From: Dinoroseobacter sp013215265
GTDB lineage: Bacteria > Pseudomonadota > Alphaproteobacteria > Rhodobacterales > Rhodobacteraceae
Direction of reading: 5' to 3'
Assembly (NCBI GenBank): GCA_963691755.1
Contig: OY829366.1
Span: 1,240,001 to 1,304,000, forward strand
DNA length: 64,000 nucleotides
A program made the position numbers and the translations under genes. How positions within the stretch are numbered: position 1 is the first letter of the stretch; the number at the start of each line of letters is the position of its first letter. This document shows, in pieces, positions 7,892 through 15,742 of the stretch. A model generated the notes under the pieces. It was not told the DNA's origin. It saw nothing but the letters and a program-made list of their open reading frames with translations, and did no database searches.

Positions 7892-9568
7892 ATGTCATTT
7901 AAGAGTGATATTGAGATTGCGCGTGAGGCGAGCAAGCGGCCTATTCAGGAGATAGGTGAGAAGCTTGGGATTCCGTCGGAGCATCTTCTTCCTTTTGGCC
8001 ATGACAAGGCGAAGGTTGGTCAGGATTTTATTGCGTCTCTGGGCGATCGCCCGAACGGCAAGCTTATTTTGGTGACGGCGATCAACCCGACGCCTGCGGG
8101 GGAGGGCAAGACGACCACGACGGTGGGTCTTGGTGATGGCTTGAACAAGATCGGCAAGAACGCGGCGATCTGCATTCGCGAAGCCTCGCTTGGTCCGAAC
8201 TTCGGGATGAAGGGCGGCGCTGCGGGCGGTGGGTATGCTCAGGTTGTTCCGATGGAAGAGATGAACCTCCACTTCACCGGGGACTTCCACGCGATCACCT
8301 CCGCACACAATCTCCTGTCAGCGATGATCGACAACCATATCTACTGGGGCAACAGCCTGGAAATCGATGAGCGCCGCGTGTCCTGGCGCCGTGTGCTGGA
8401 CATGAACGACCGCGCGCTGCGCGACACGGTCACCTCGCTCGGGGGCGTGGCCAATGGCTTTCCGCGTCAGACCGGCTTTGACATCACCGTGGCCTCCGAG
8501 GTTATGGCGATCCTGTGCCTGGCCAACGACGTGCCCGACCTGCAGAAGCGCCTCGGCGACATGATTGTGGCCTACCGCCGCGACAAGTCTCCGATCTACT
8601 GCCGTGACATCGGTGCGGATGGCGCGATGACGGTTCTGCTGAAAGACGCGATGCAGCCAAACCTGGTGCAGACGCTGGAGAACAACCCGGCCTTTGTGCA
8701 TGGTGGTCCGTTCGCCAACATCGCCCATGGCTGTAACTCGGTCATCGCGACCAAGACCGCGCTGAAGCTGGCGGACTATGTTGTCACCGAAGCGGGCTTT
8801 GGTGCCGATCTCGGGGCAGAGAAGTTCATGAACATCAAATGCCGCAAGGCGGGGCTTGCGCCCGATGCGGTGGTGCTCGTGGCCACGATCCGTGCCTTGA
8901 AGATGAACGGTGGCATGAAGAAAGACGAGCTGGGCACCGAGTCGGTGGATGCGGTGGTTGCGGGCTGCGATAACCTCGCGCGTCACATCGCCAACCTCAA
9001 ATCCTTCGGGGTTCCTGTGGTGGTCGGCATCAACCACTTTGTCTCCGACACCGATGCCGAAGTGGCCGCGGTCAAGGAGTTTGTCGAAGGACAGGGCGCT
9101 GAGGCGTTCCTGTGCAAGCACTGGGCCGATGGGGGCGCTGGCATCACCGAGATGGCGACCCGTATCGCAGAGATTGCCGACAGCGGTGCATCGCAGTTTG
9201 CGCCGATCTATGAGGACGATCTGGGTCTCTTCGAGAAGATCGAAACCATCGCAAAGCGCATCTACCGCGCTGACGAGGTTCTGGCAGACGCCAAGATCCG
9301 CACCCAGCTGCGCGAATGGGAAGCCCAGGGCTATGGCAACCTGCCGGTCTGTATGGCCAAGACCCAGTACAGCTTTACCACCGACCCAACCCGCCGTGGG
9401 GCCCCTGAAGGTCACTCGGTCCCGGTGCGCGAAGTACGCCTGTCGGCCGGTGCGGGCTTTGTCGTGGCAATCTGCGGAGAGATCATGACGATGCCGGGCC
9501 TGCCGCGCAAGCCGGCTGCCGAAGCGATCCGCATCAATGATGAAGGCCTTGTCGAAGGCCTCTTCTAA
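7892..9568 (+). CDS. fhs: Formate--tetrahydrofolate ligase
   Basis: Makes 10-formyl-THF from formate, THF and ATP in the cytoplasm. The 558-residue product shows the P-loop TPAGEGKTTTTVGL (about residues 62-75), LGPNFGMKGGAAGGG and NKIGKNAAIC, all typical of the family, and has the normal family length. ATG 7892 is the conventional MSFKSD start; an upstream in-frame GTG-like extension to 7835 is not family sequence. folD follows on the same strand, so formate can be taken to methylene-THF. Synonymous codon choice changes visibly within the gene: T-ending codons dominate to about position 8260, C-ending codons after. Confidence 0.97.
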   Translation: MSFKSDIEIAREASKRPIQEIGEKLGIPSEHLLPFGHDKAKVGQDFIASLGDRPNGKLILVTAINPTPAGEGKTTTTVGLGDGLNKIGKNAAICIREASLGPNFGMKGGAAGGGYAQVVPMEEMNLHFTGDFHAITSAHNLLSAMIDNHIYWGNSLEIDERRVSWRRVLDMNDRALRDTVTSLGGVANGFPRQTGFDITVASEVMAILCLANDVPDLQKRLGDMIVAYRRDKSPIYCRDIGADGAMTVLLKDAMQPNLVQTLENNPAFVHGGPFANIAHGCNSVIATKTALKLADYVVTEAGFGADLGAEKFMNIKCRKAGLAPDAVVLVATIRALKMNGGMKKDELGTESVDAVVAGCDNLARHIANLKSFGVPVVVGINHFVSDTDAEVAAVKEFVEGQGAEAFLCKHWADGGAGITEMATRIAEIADSGASQFAPIYEDDLGLFEKIETIAKRIYRADEVLADAKIRTQLREWEAQGYGNLPVCMAKTQYSFTTDPTRRGAPEGHSVPVREVRLSAGAGFVVAICGEIMTMPGLPRKPAAEAIRINDEGLVEGLF

Positions 9569-9581
9569 TCCACTCAAAGGT

Positions 9582-9617
9582 GGGCGATCAGGGAGCCAAC
9601 TGTCTCCCTGGTCACCC
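9582..9617 (+). other. Strong hairpin between fhs and folD
   Basis: GGGCGATCAGGGAG at 9582-9595 pairs with CTCCCTGGTCACCC at 9604-9617 (14-base stem with one C-A mismatch and one G-T pair, 8-base loop). There is no T run after it, so it is more likely an mRNA stability or processing element than a terminator. Confidence 0.6.
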
Positions 9618-9663
9618 GACCGGTTCCATACGCGTCAACGCGCCCTGCTTCAAAGAGGTCCCC

Positions 9664-10563
9664 ATGTCCGCAACGATCATCGACGGAAAAGCCTTCGCCG
9701 CCACCGTCCGGGCCAAAGTCGCCGAACATGTCAGCCGCCTGAAGGCGGAGCACGGCATCACGCCGGGCCTTGCGGTTGTTCTGGTCGGTGAAGACCCTGC
9801 AAGCCAGGTCTACGTGCGCAACAAGGGCAAGCAGACCGTTGAGGCGGGCATGAACTCCATCGAGCACAAACTGGAGGCGGACACGTCGGAAGCTGACCTT
9901 CTCGCACTTGTGCAACAGCTCAATGAAGATGACAGCGTGCATGGCATTCTCGTGCAGCTGCCTCTGCCGGATCATCTCGACAGCGATCTGGTGATCAACT
10001 CGATCAGCCCGGCCAAGGATGTGGACGGCTTTCATATCTCGAATGTCGGACTTTTGGGAACGGGTCAGAAATCCATGGTGCCATGCACGCCTTTGGGCTG
10101 CCTGATGATGCTTCGCGATCATCACGGCTCGCTCTCGGGTCTGAACGCGGTGGTTGTGGGGCGCTCCAACATTGTCGGCAAACCCATGGCGCAGCTTCTG
10201 CTGGGGGACAGCTGTACGGTGACGATTGCGCATTCGCGCACAAAGGATCTGGAGGCTGTTTGCAAGGGCGCAGATATCCTCGTCGCCGCTGTCGGACGTC
10301 CGGAAATGATCACCGGGGATATGGTCAAACCCGGTGCCACGGTCATCGATGTGGGCATCAACCGCATCCAACACCCCGAAATCGAAGGCAAAACCAAGCT
10401 GGTCGGGGATTGCGATTATGCAAGCTGCGCCGAAGTGGCCGGGGCCATCACACCCGTCCCGGGCGGCGTCGGGCCCATGACAATCGCCTGCCTGCTCGCA
10501 AACACCGTAACCGCATGCTGCAGAGCAAACAAACTCAACGAACCAGAAGGCCTAACAGCTTGA
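9664..10563 (+). CDS. folD: Bifunctional methylene-THF dehydrogenase / methenyl-THF cyclohydrolase
   Basis: Interconverts 5,10-methylene-, 5,10-methenyl- and 10-formyl-THF with NADP+. The 299-residue product has the catalytic lysine region SQVYVRNKGKQ (YxxxK pattern, about residues 49-53), VQLPLPDHLD, the NADP-binding GRSNIVGKPMAQLL, and the C-terminal PVPGGVGPMTIA signature. ATG 9664 is chosen because GAGG lies 8-10 bases upstream (AAAGAGGTCCCC) and MSATIIDGKAFA is the family N-terminus. It shares the C-ending codon bias of the 3' part of fhs and is likely co-transcribed with it. Confidence 0.97.
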   Translation: MSATIIDGKAFAATVRAKVAEHVSRLKAEHGITPGLAVVLVGEDPASQVYVRNKGKQTVEAGMNSIEHKLEADTSEADLLALVQQLNEDDSVHGILVQLPLPDHLDSDLVINSISPAKDVDGFHISNVGLLGTGQKSMVPCTPLGCLMMLRDHHGSLSGLNAVVVGRSNIVGKPMAQLLLGDSCTVTIAHSRTKDLEAVCKGADILVAAVGRPEMITGDMVKPGATVIDVGINRIQHPEIEGKTKLVGDCDYASCAEVAGAITPVPGGVGPMTIACLLANTVTACCRANKLNEPEGLTA

Positions 10564-10570
10564 CGTAACA

Positions 10571-10604
10571 TCCTTTCGCTGCACTTCATGGGGCAACGAA
10601 AGGA
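10571..10604 (+). promoter_or_regulatory. Inverted repeat that can sequester the ribosome site of the CDGSH gene
   Basis: TCCTTTCG at 10571-10578 is the exact complement of CGAAAGGA at 10597-10604. The second arm contains the AAGGA ribosome site for the ATG at 10611. Pairing in mRNA would hide that site. The loop is 18 bases. Function is inferred. Confidence 0.45.
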
Positions 10605-10610
10605 CGCTTC

Positions 10611-11249
10611 ATGGCCAGACCAAAGACCTACACAGGCAAAAAGATCGAGATCGGTTTTGAGCTGGAGCGGTGCATCCACGCGCGCAATTGCTTTTTGAAA
10701 CTCCCACAGGTTTTTGACCCGTCCAAGCGCCCATGGGTTGACCCCGAGGCCGCGCCTGCAGAAGAAATTGCCGCCATGATCCGTACGTGCCCTTCTGGTG
10801 CGCTCACGTTCAAGCGGCTTGATGATGGGGTTCAGGAAACGGCGACGCGAATCAATCGCGCCACTGTGACGGAAAATGGTCCGATAGCGGTGCAGGGCGA
10901 TCTTTCGATCGCGGGCAGGTCCCAAACGCGCGCAACGCTTTGCCGATGTGGAATGACCAAGAACCCGCCTTATTGTGACTACAGCCATGTCGAAGGTGGC
11001 TTCAAAGCCACGGGCGAGCCATTTCAAGAGGCTGATAACACTTTGGACAGTCTGGACGGCAGTTTGGAAATCAGTGCGTTTGAAGACGGCCCAATGCAGG
11101 TGAAAGGACCCATGGAAATCACGACTGGCACAGGTCACAGGCTTACCCAGACAAAGACTGCCTTTCTGTGTCGCTGTGGTCAGTCGCAGAACAAACCCTT
11201 TTGTGATGGAAGCCACAAGAAGGCAGGCTTCAAAATGCCTGGCACCTAG
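10611..11249 (+). CDS. Fer4_19-type ferredoxin-like plus double CDGSH iron-sulfur protein
   Basis: A 212-residue protein with three metal-site regions. The N-terminal Fer4_19 (divergent mono-cluster) domain covers about residues 10-70 and shows CIHARNC and a later CPSGAL. Two CDGSH-type zinc-finger/iron-sulfur motifs follow, CRCGMTKNPPYCDYSH at about 121 and CRCGQSQNKPFCDGSH at about 190; CDGSH sites bind 2Fe-2S through three Cys and one His. The first motif has CDYSH in place of CDGSH. Role unknown, possibly electron transfer or redox sensing. It starts 47 bp after folD behind a hairpin that overlaps its ribosome site. Confidence 0.88.
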   Translation: MARPKTYTGKKIEIGFELERCIHARNCFLKLPQVFDPSKRPWVDPEAAPAEEIAAMIRTCPSGALTFKRLDDGVQETATRINRATVTENGPIAVQGDLSIAGRSQTRATLCRCGMTKNPPYCDYSHVEGGFKATGEPFQEADNTLDSLDGSLEISAFEDGPMQVKGPMEITTGTGHRLTQTKTAFLCRCGQSQNKPFCDGSHKKAGFKMPGT

Positions 11250-11665
11250 GACAGCGGGACAGGGATCATCGTTCCTTGCATTATGGCAACCACTTTTCGT
11301 TGCCCGTCAGTTTCTGCCTCCACCCGTGCAGTGACGACCAGCAAGCGCTTGCCGGCTTTCTCAACTTTGCCCGTTGCGACCAACCGATCGCCAAAAGCGG
11401 GAGACAAAAGATTGATCTTCATTTCGACGGTCATGACCTCAGTATCTGAGCCCATCAGCGTAAGAGCGGAGTATCCTGCGGCGGAGTCCCCAAGCGCAAA
11501 TGTAAGCCCCGCATGCGCCGCACCGTGCTGTTGACTGACCCTGTCAGAAAGTGGGGCGGAAAGGATAACCGAGCCTTCTTCAACACGCTCGATCTGTGCG
11601 CCAAGCGTCAACATCAAGCCTTGTGCTATAAAGCTTTTTTCAATGTGAGATCTATCTTTGGACAT
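11246..11665 (-). CDS. PaaI-family hotdog-fold thioesterase
   Basis: A 139-residue single-domain hotdog protein, probably an acyl-CoA thioesterase. The family signature is QQHGAAHAGLTFALGDSAAGYSA, corresponding to the HGG...D active-site segment, followed by EMKINLLSPA and ATGKVEKAGKRLLVVTARV. The substrate is unknown. It is convergent with the CDGSH gene, overlapping it by 4 bp. Its 5' side faces the LytTR gene, so the 130-bp interval carries divergent promoters. Confidence 0.87.
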   Translation of the reverse strand: MSKDRSHIEKSFIAQGLMLTLGAQIERVEEGSVILSAPLSDRVSQQHGAAHAGLTFALGDSAAGYSALTLMGSDTEVMTVEMKINLLSPAFGDRLVATGKVEKAGKRLLVVTARVEAETDGQRKVVAIMQGTMIPVPLS

Positions 11666-11754
11666 TATTCAAGAAAGTTGATTTAGTGTGTAGCCAATAT
11701 TTGGTACCAGAGATTAAGACAATGTTTTGCCGAGTACAGCCCAGAACTGGAGAT

Positions 11755-11771
11755 TGGACTCGAAGAGTCCA
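11755..11771 (+). promoter_or_regulatory. Palindrome upstream of the LytTR regulator gene
   Basis: TGGACT-CGAAG-AGTCCA, a perfect 6-bp inverted repeat with a 5-base spacer, lies 25 bp before the start at 11796 in the divergent interval. It could be an autoregulatory operator or an mRNA hairpin. No binding protein can be assigned. Confidence 0.3.
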
Positions 11772-11795
11772 GTCCCCTAAGATATTAGAGTTCGA

Positions 11796-12623
11796 ATGCG
11801 AGATTTGACGAAGTATATACTATCGCCAATTACCTTATTTGCGTTCCTAGCGGCTGGGACGCTTATGACTTTGGCGGGGCCTTTCGGCACCTACGTGTCC
11901 TTGAACCTGTTGGATCGAGCGGCCTATTGGTACACGCTTGTTGGCATTTCAATTATATTGGGAATAGTGATCCGCAGAGCTATTGATCAGAAATGGCCGG
12001 CGCGATCTTTCTGCTTCAGAGCCAATCTTACAGCAGCGGTTTTCACCTTTCTGTTCACGCCTTGTATCATTCTGATGAATGCTTCCACGCTTGGGGATGA
12101 AACGGTGTCGACGGACATGCCCATCTGGATGATGTACATCACAGTTGGAATTGTGCCGGTTTCGGTAAACGCGGCGCTTTATTTTATGCTCAAATTCCGC
12201 CCGATGGTGCCTGTGGGCGCACCTGTGGACTACGTCGAAGCAACCAGCGCGCGTCCACGTTTGTTTGAGCGCCTGTCCGATGATCTGGGCGAAGAACTGA
12301 TCCGAATGTCTGTGAAAGATCATTTCGTGCACGTCCATCTTGTCGGCGGATCTGAACGCCTTCGCATGCGCTTTGGGGATGCGGTTCAAGAAGTAGAGGG
12401 CGTCTCAGGTATGCAAGTTCACCGATCGCATTGGGTCGCTGAAGATGCGGTTGAAGGTTACGTACAGATTGGTGGGCGTGTTTCATTGTGTTTGAGCGAT
12501 GGGAGTGAAGTGCCCGTCAGCCGGAACTACCGCCAGCATGTCGAGGACGCGGGTTTCCTGGCCAAGGAGGCGATGTTGCAGAAGTCACTGCTCGGGCAAA
12601 AGCCGGAATCGCGACCGGGGTAG
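11796..12623 (+). CDS. Membrane-bound LytTR-type DNA-binding protein
   Basis: A 275-residue protein with four hydrophobic stretches in the first 150 residues (about 8-30, 42-60, 74-92 and 112-132) and a C-terminal LytTR DNA-binding domain from about 165 to 262, recognised by RMSVKDHFVHVHLVGGSERLRMRFGDAV and QVHRSHWVAEDAV. Membrane-anchored LytTR regulators without a receiver domain are common in roseobacters. Targets are unknown. Its last 107 bp overlap the 3' end of pdeM on the other strand. Confidence 0.85.
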   Translation: MRDLTKYILSPITLFAFLAAGTLMTLAGPFGTYVSLNLLDRAAYWYTLVGISIILGIVIRRAIDQKWPARSFCFRANLTAAVFTFLFTPCIILMNASTLGDETVSTDMPIWMMYITVGIVPVSVNAALYFMLKFRPMVPVGAPVDYVEATSARPRLFERLSDDLGEELIRMSVKDHFVHVHLVGGSERLRMRFGDAVQEVEGVSGMQVHRSHWVAEDAVEGYVQIGGRVSLCLSDGSEVPVSRNYRQHVEDAGFLAKEAMLQKSLLGQKPESRPG

Positions 12624-13281
12624 TGCCTGTTAGAATTGCGCCTGCATGGTCTGAAAAGAAATTGCGAATGGCCGGATCTGTGACGGACAAGCCACCAGTA
12701 TAAGCCCCGTAAGCAGGCATCATGAGACGATGTTTGTCCCATAAAAATGCAGGGCGCGTAATACTGCCTGCACGTGTGGAAAGCCTGAACTTGGGGTGGA
12801 AGTGCCCCGAAACTTCGATGCTGTGACCTGTATGATCTTCCTGTGCGATGTGGCGGAACAAAAACGGTTCATGCTCTAGCTCGGGCACGCAGCGACCACC
12901 GAGTTTGACTGGCGCGGGATCGTGGTTGCCGCTGATCCAAACCCATTCACGCGCATTCATGAGTGATTGCAACAGATCAAAGCATTCTTCGGACAGAGAT
13001 GCGGTTGCAAGATTATCGTCGAACCCGTCGCCCAGACTGATAACGCAATCGGCGCGGGTTCTGTCCAGGTCAGTTTTCAGCTTCTCCAGCGTAGCTTTCG
13101 TTTCATAAGGCGGGAGCAGGCCACCACTTCGCCGGGCGACGCGGTTGGACTTTCCCAAGTGCATATCTGAGACAACCAGAACGCGGCCTTCAGCCCACCA
13201 AAGCGCCCCGCTGGGAAGCGCTGATAAAGTGGTTCCGCCGATCTGGAATTCGCACATGTTCATGGTTTGGTCCAATCGCAT
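12517..13281 (-). CDS. pdeM: Ligase-associated DNA damage response endonuclease PdeM
   Basis: Calcineurin-like metallophosphoesterase of 254 residues. Metal-ligand motifs appear in order: SDMHLGK, SLGDGFDD, SGNHDP and GHFHP. PdeM belongs to a conserved set with an Lhr-type helicase, an ATP-dependent DNA ligase and an MBL-fold exonuclease thought to act in DNA repair. Here the helicase is immediately upstream (22 bp), but ligase and exonuclease are not in the window. Start choice between residues 1, 7 and 9 is open. The C-terminal 30 residues are Pro/Ser-rich and overlap the convergent LytTR gene by 107 bp, so they may be an extension past the usual family end. Confidence 0.9.
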   Translation of the reverse strand: MRLDQTMNMCEFQIGGTTLSALPSGALWWAEGRVLVVSDMHLGKSNRVARRSGGLLPPYETKATLEKLKTDLDRTRADCVISLGDGFDDNLATASLSEECFDLLQSLMNAREWVWISGNHDPAPVKLGGRCVPELEHEPFLFRHIAQEDHTGHSIEVSGHFHPKFRLSTRAGSITRPAFLWDKHRLMMPAYGAYTGGLSVTDPAIRNFFSDHAGAILTGTTPVAIPAFARAVTSATSPPWPGNPRPRHAGGSSG

Positions 13282-13303
13282 TTGGCGAGCAAGCGCAAGC
13301 GAT

Positions 13304-15712
13304 TTATTGCAGTCCGGCCTTAATCAGGATGGCCTCTGCAGCCTCTCCCAACAGTCTTTCCTGTGCCTGGCCTTTGATTGGCACGCGTCCAACCTCGATA
13401 AACATCGGGGCCGAGAGCGGTGTCAGGCGGGTTGACGCAACGTGATCTATGCGCCCTTCGGTTCGCTTGAGCAACTCATCAATGCGTCCGAAATCAACGA
13501 GGCCACGCAAGGCTTCTTCATGCGTGATCTGCATCAACACATGTTTAGGATCGTATTTGAGCAAGGTGTCATAGAGGATGTCAGACGAGAATGTGGCCTG
13601 CCGTCCGGATTTGCGTTTGCCGGGTGAGTTCCGCTCGATCAGTCCGGCAATCGTTGCGGCGGACCGAAACGTCCGCTTCATAACCGCGTTTCCCGACAAC
13701 CAGTGATCAAAAGCGGCGCGCAAACCATCGGGCGCAACCAGTGGTGCAGGATCCGTGATCGGCTGGAGGCCCCAGATCAGTGTGGCATAGTCGGTAGCGA
13801 CAAAACCAACTGGATCCAATCGGGCTTCTTCCATTCTTTGGGTGACCAGTAATCCTAAGGTTTGCTGCGCGTTCCGACCGGCAAAACCGTAAAGGCATAT
13901 ATGTTCCCGGCCATCATGCGGAAAGGTTTCGATAAGCAGGCGTTCCGCTTCCGGAAGCTTTGAAACCCGCCGCTGCAGATGCAACCAGTCGCACGTGTGC
14001 TTGGGCAGCTCCGGCCAATCGTTTTGTTGGAACGTGTTCAGGATGCGGGCGCTCAATTGCGTGGATGTGGCAAACTTCGTGCCATTGAAGGTCGCAATCT
14101 TTGGGGTCTTGTCGGCGCGTCTGGACACCTCGACGGTCATTTCACGTAAGCCTTCATAGCGAACAATTTGGCCTCCGATCAGAAATGTATCCCCTTTGGT
14201 CAGTGTGGCGGCGAAACCTTCTTCAATTTCTCCCAAGGGGGCACCGCCACGGCTGTTCTTCATACGAACTTTCAGCGTCTCGGTATCGAGGATCGTACCC
14301 ATATTCATCCGAATGGTGCTGGCACTTCTTGGATCGCGAAGTTGCCACAGACCGTCTGGGCGCTGGAGCAATCTTTGCCAACGATCATATGCCTTTAACG
14401 CGTAACCGCCGGTGGCGCAGAAATCGAGACAGGCATCGAACTGGTCATTGCTCAACTGCGTATAGGCGCCCGTGGTAATCACCTCGTCATAAAGCATTTT
14501 AGCATCAAAGGGGCCGGAGGCGGCGGTTGCCAGAATATGCTGGCAGAGGACATCGCGCGGACCTGGCCCGCGGGGATCACCATCGAGGTCGTGCGCCTTT
14601 ACGGCCTCTAATGCGGCATGACATTCGACGATCTCGAACCGGTTTGCTGGAACCAGCAGAGCTTTGGACGGCGCATTGTAGCGATGATTTGCGCGTCCGA
14701 TGCGTTGGACGAGGCGTTTGACGTTCTTGGGCGCTCCAATCTGGATAACCAGATCCACATCGCCCCAGTCGATCCCAAGATCGAGGCTGCCGGTACAAAC
14801 GATTGCGCGTAGGTCTCCGTCAACCATGGCCTGTTCCACGCGTTCGCGTTGTTTTCGATCGAGGCTGCCGTGATGAATTCCAATTGGGAGCTGATCTTCA
14901 TTTGCAAGCCAGAGATTGTGAAAGAAGATCTCGGCCTGCGCTCGGGTATTATGAAAAATGAGTGTGGTTCGATGTTGGCGCACCTGTTCAAGAACTTCGG
15001 GTATCGCATGCTTGGCATTGCCTCCTGCCCAGGGAGGTGGTGCCGCGCTTTCCAGCATGGCGATGTCTGGGTCGGGACCCGGGTCGGCGTTAATGACGGT
15101 GCAAGGATCGGGATGACGAGCGAGATATTTTGCGATGGCCTTAGGGTCTTCAACCGTCGCGGAGAGGCCTACGCGGCGCAAACTTGGCACCATGGAAGAT
15201 AGACGAGACAAGCACAGCATTAACTGATCACCGCGCTTGCTTTCGGCGAGCGCATGAATTTCATCCACGATGATCCGGCGCAGACCCTTGAAGATGCGCG
15301 GGGCGTCCTCATAGCTGAGCAATAACGCTAGAGATTCTGGTGTCGTGAGAAGGATATGCGGCGGGTCTGCGCGCTGGCGTTTGCGCTGTGTGTAGGAGGT
15401 GTCGCCCGTCCGGTCTTCGATCCGAATGGGCAGACCCATTTCGGCAACAGGTGTGCGCAGATTTCTTTTGATGTCGGCGGCCAGCGCCTTCAATGGCGAC
15501 ACGTAAAGCGTGTGCAGCCCCTCATGATCCCCTGAGGCCAGCTCCAACAACGTGGGCAGGAACCCCGCAAGTGTTTTGCCGCCGCCGGTTGGAGCAATGA
15601 GGAGCAAAGACGGGTCTTGTGCATTTGCCAACATATCGGATTGATGCGGATGGATTTGCCAGCCTCTGGCGCTGAACCAGGCATCGAACGGGGCGGTAAG
15701 GGGCGACTGCAT
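13304..15712 (-). CDS. Ligase-associated DNA damage response DEXH-box helicase (Lhr family)
   Basis: An 802-residue superfamily 2 helicase. The N-terminal core has Walker A APTGGGKT (about 40-47), DEIH box at 150-153 and the SAT motif in GLSATVED; the second RecA domain contains RLVQRIGRANHR, motif VI. A winged-helix and Lhr-specific C-terminal region follows (DUF4045/Lhr-WH type). These shorter Lhr proteins are linked in alphaproteobacteria to pdeM, a DNA ligase and an exonuclease. It is transcribed with pdeM and lies 30 bp downstream of the Tad-locus ATPase gene, so it may be read through from the pilus operon. Confidence 0.92.
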   Translation of the reverse strand: MQSPLTAPFDAWFSARGWQIHPHQSDMLANAQDPSLLLIAPTGGGKTLAGFLPTLLELASGDHEGLHTLYVSPLKALAADIKRNLRTPVAEMGLPIRIEDRTGDTSYTQRKRQRADPPHILLTTPESLALLLSYEDAPRIFKGLRRIIVDEIHALAESKRGDQLMLCLSRLSSMVPSLRRVGLSATVEDPKAIAKYLARHPDPCTVINADPGPDPDIAMLESAAPPPWAGGNAKHAIPEVLEQVRQHRTTLIFHNTRAQAEIFFHNLWLANEDQLPIGIHHGSLDRKQRERVEQAMVDGDLRAIVCTGSLDLGIDWGDVDLVIQIGAPKNVKRLVQRIGRANHRYNAPSKALLVPANRFEIVECHAALEAVKAHDLDGDPRGPGPRDVLCQHILATAASGPFDAKMLYDEVITTGAYTQLSNDQFDACLDFCATGGYALKAYDRWQRLLQRPDGLWQLRDPRSASTIRMNMGTILDTETLKVRMKNSRGGAPLGEIEEGFAATLTKGDTFLIGGQIVRYEGLREMTVEVSRRADKTPKIATFNGTKFATSTQLSARILNTFQQNDWPELPKHTCDWLHLQRRVSKLPEAERLLIETFPHDGREHICLYGFAGRNAQQTLGLLVTQRMEEARLDPVGFVATDYATLIWGLQPITDPAPLVAPDGLRAAFDHWLSGNAVMKRTFRSAATIAGLIERNSPGKRKSGRQATFSSDILYDTLLKYDPKHVLMQITHEEALRGLVDFGRIDELLKRTEGRIDHVASTRLTPLSAPMFIEVGRVPIKGQAQERLLGEAAEAILIKAGLQ

Positions 15713-15742
15713 GCCCCTGAAATAGTCGAAACTAAAGCGCGC

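Noticed and set aside
7529..7935. Minus-strand open frames of 80 and 120 codons ahead of fhs
   Set aside because: Amino-acid composition rich in Arg/Cys/Ser typical of shadow frames; one runs into fhs coding sequence.
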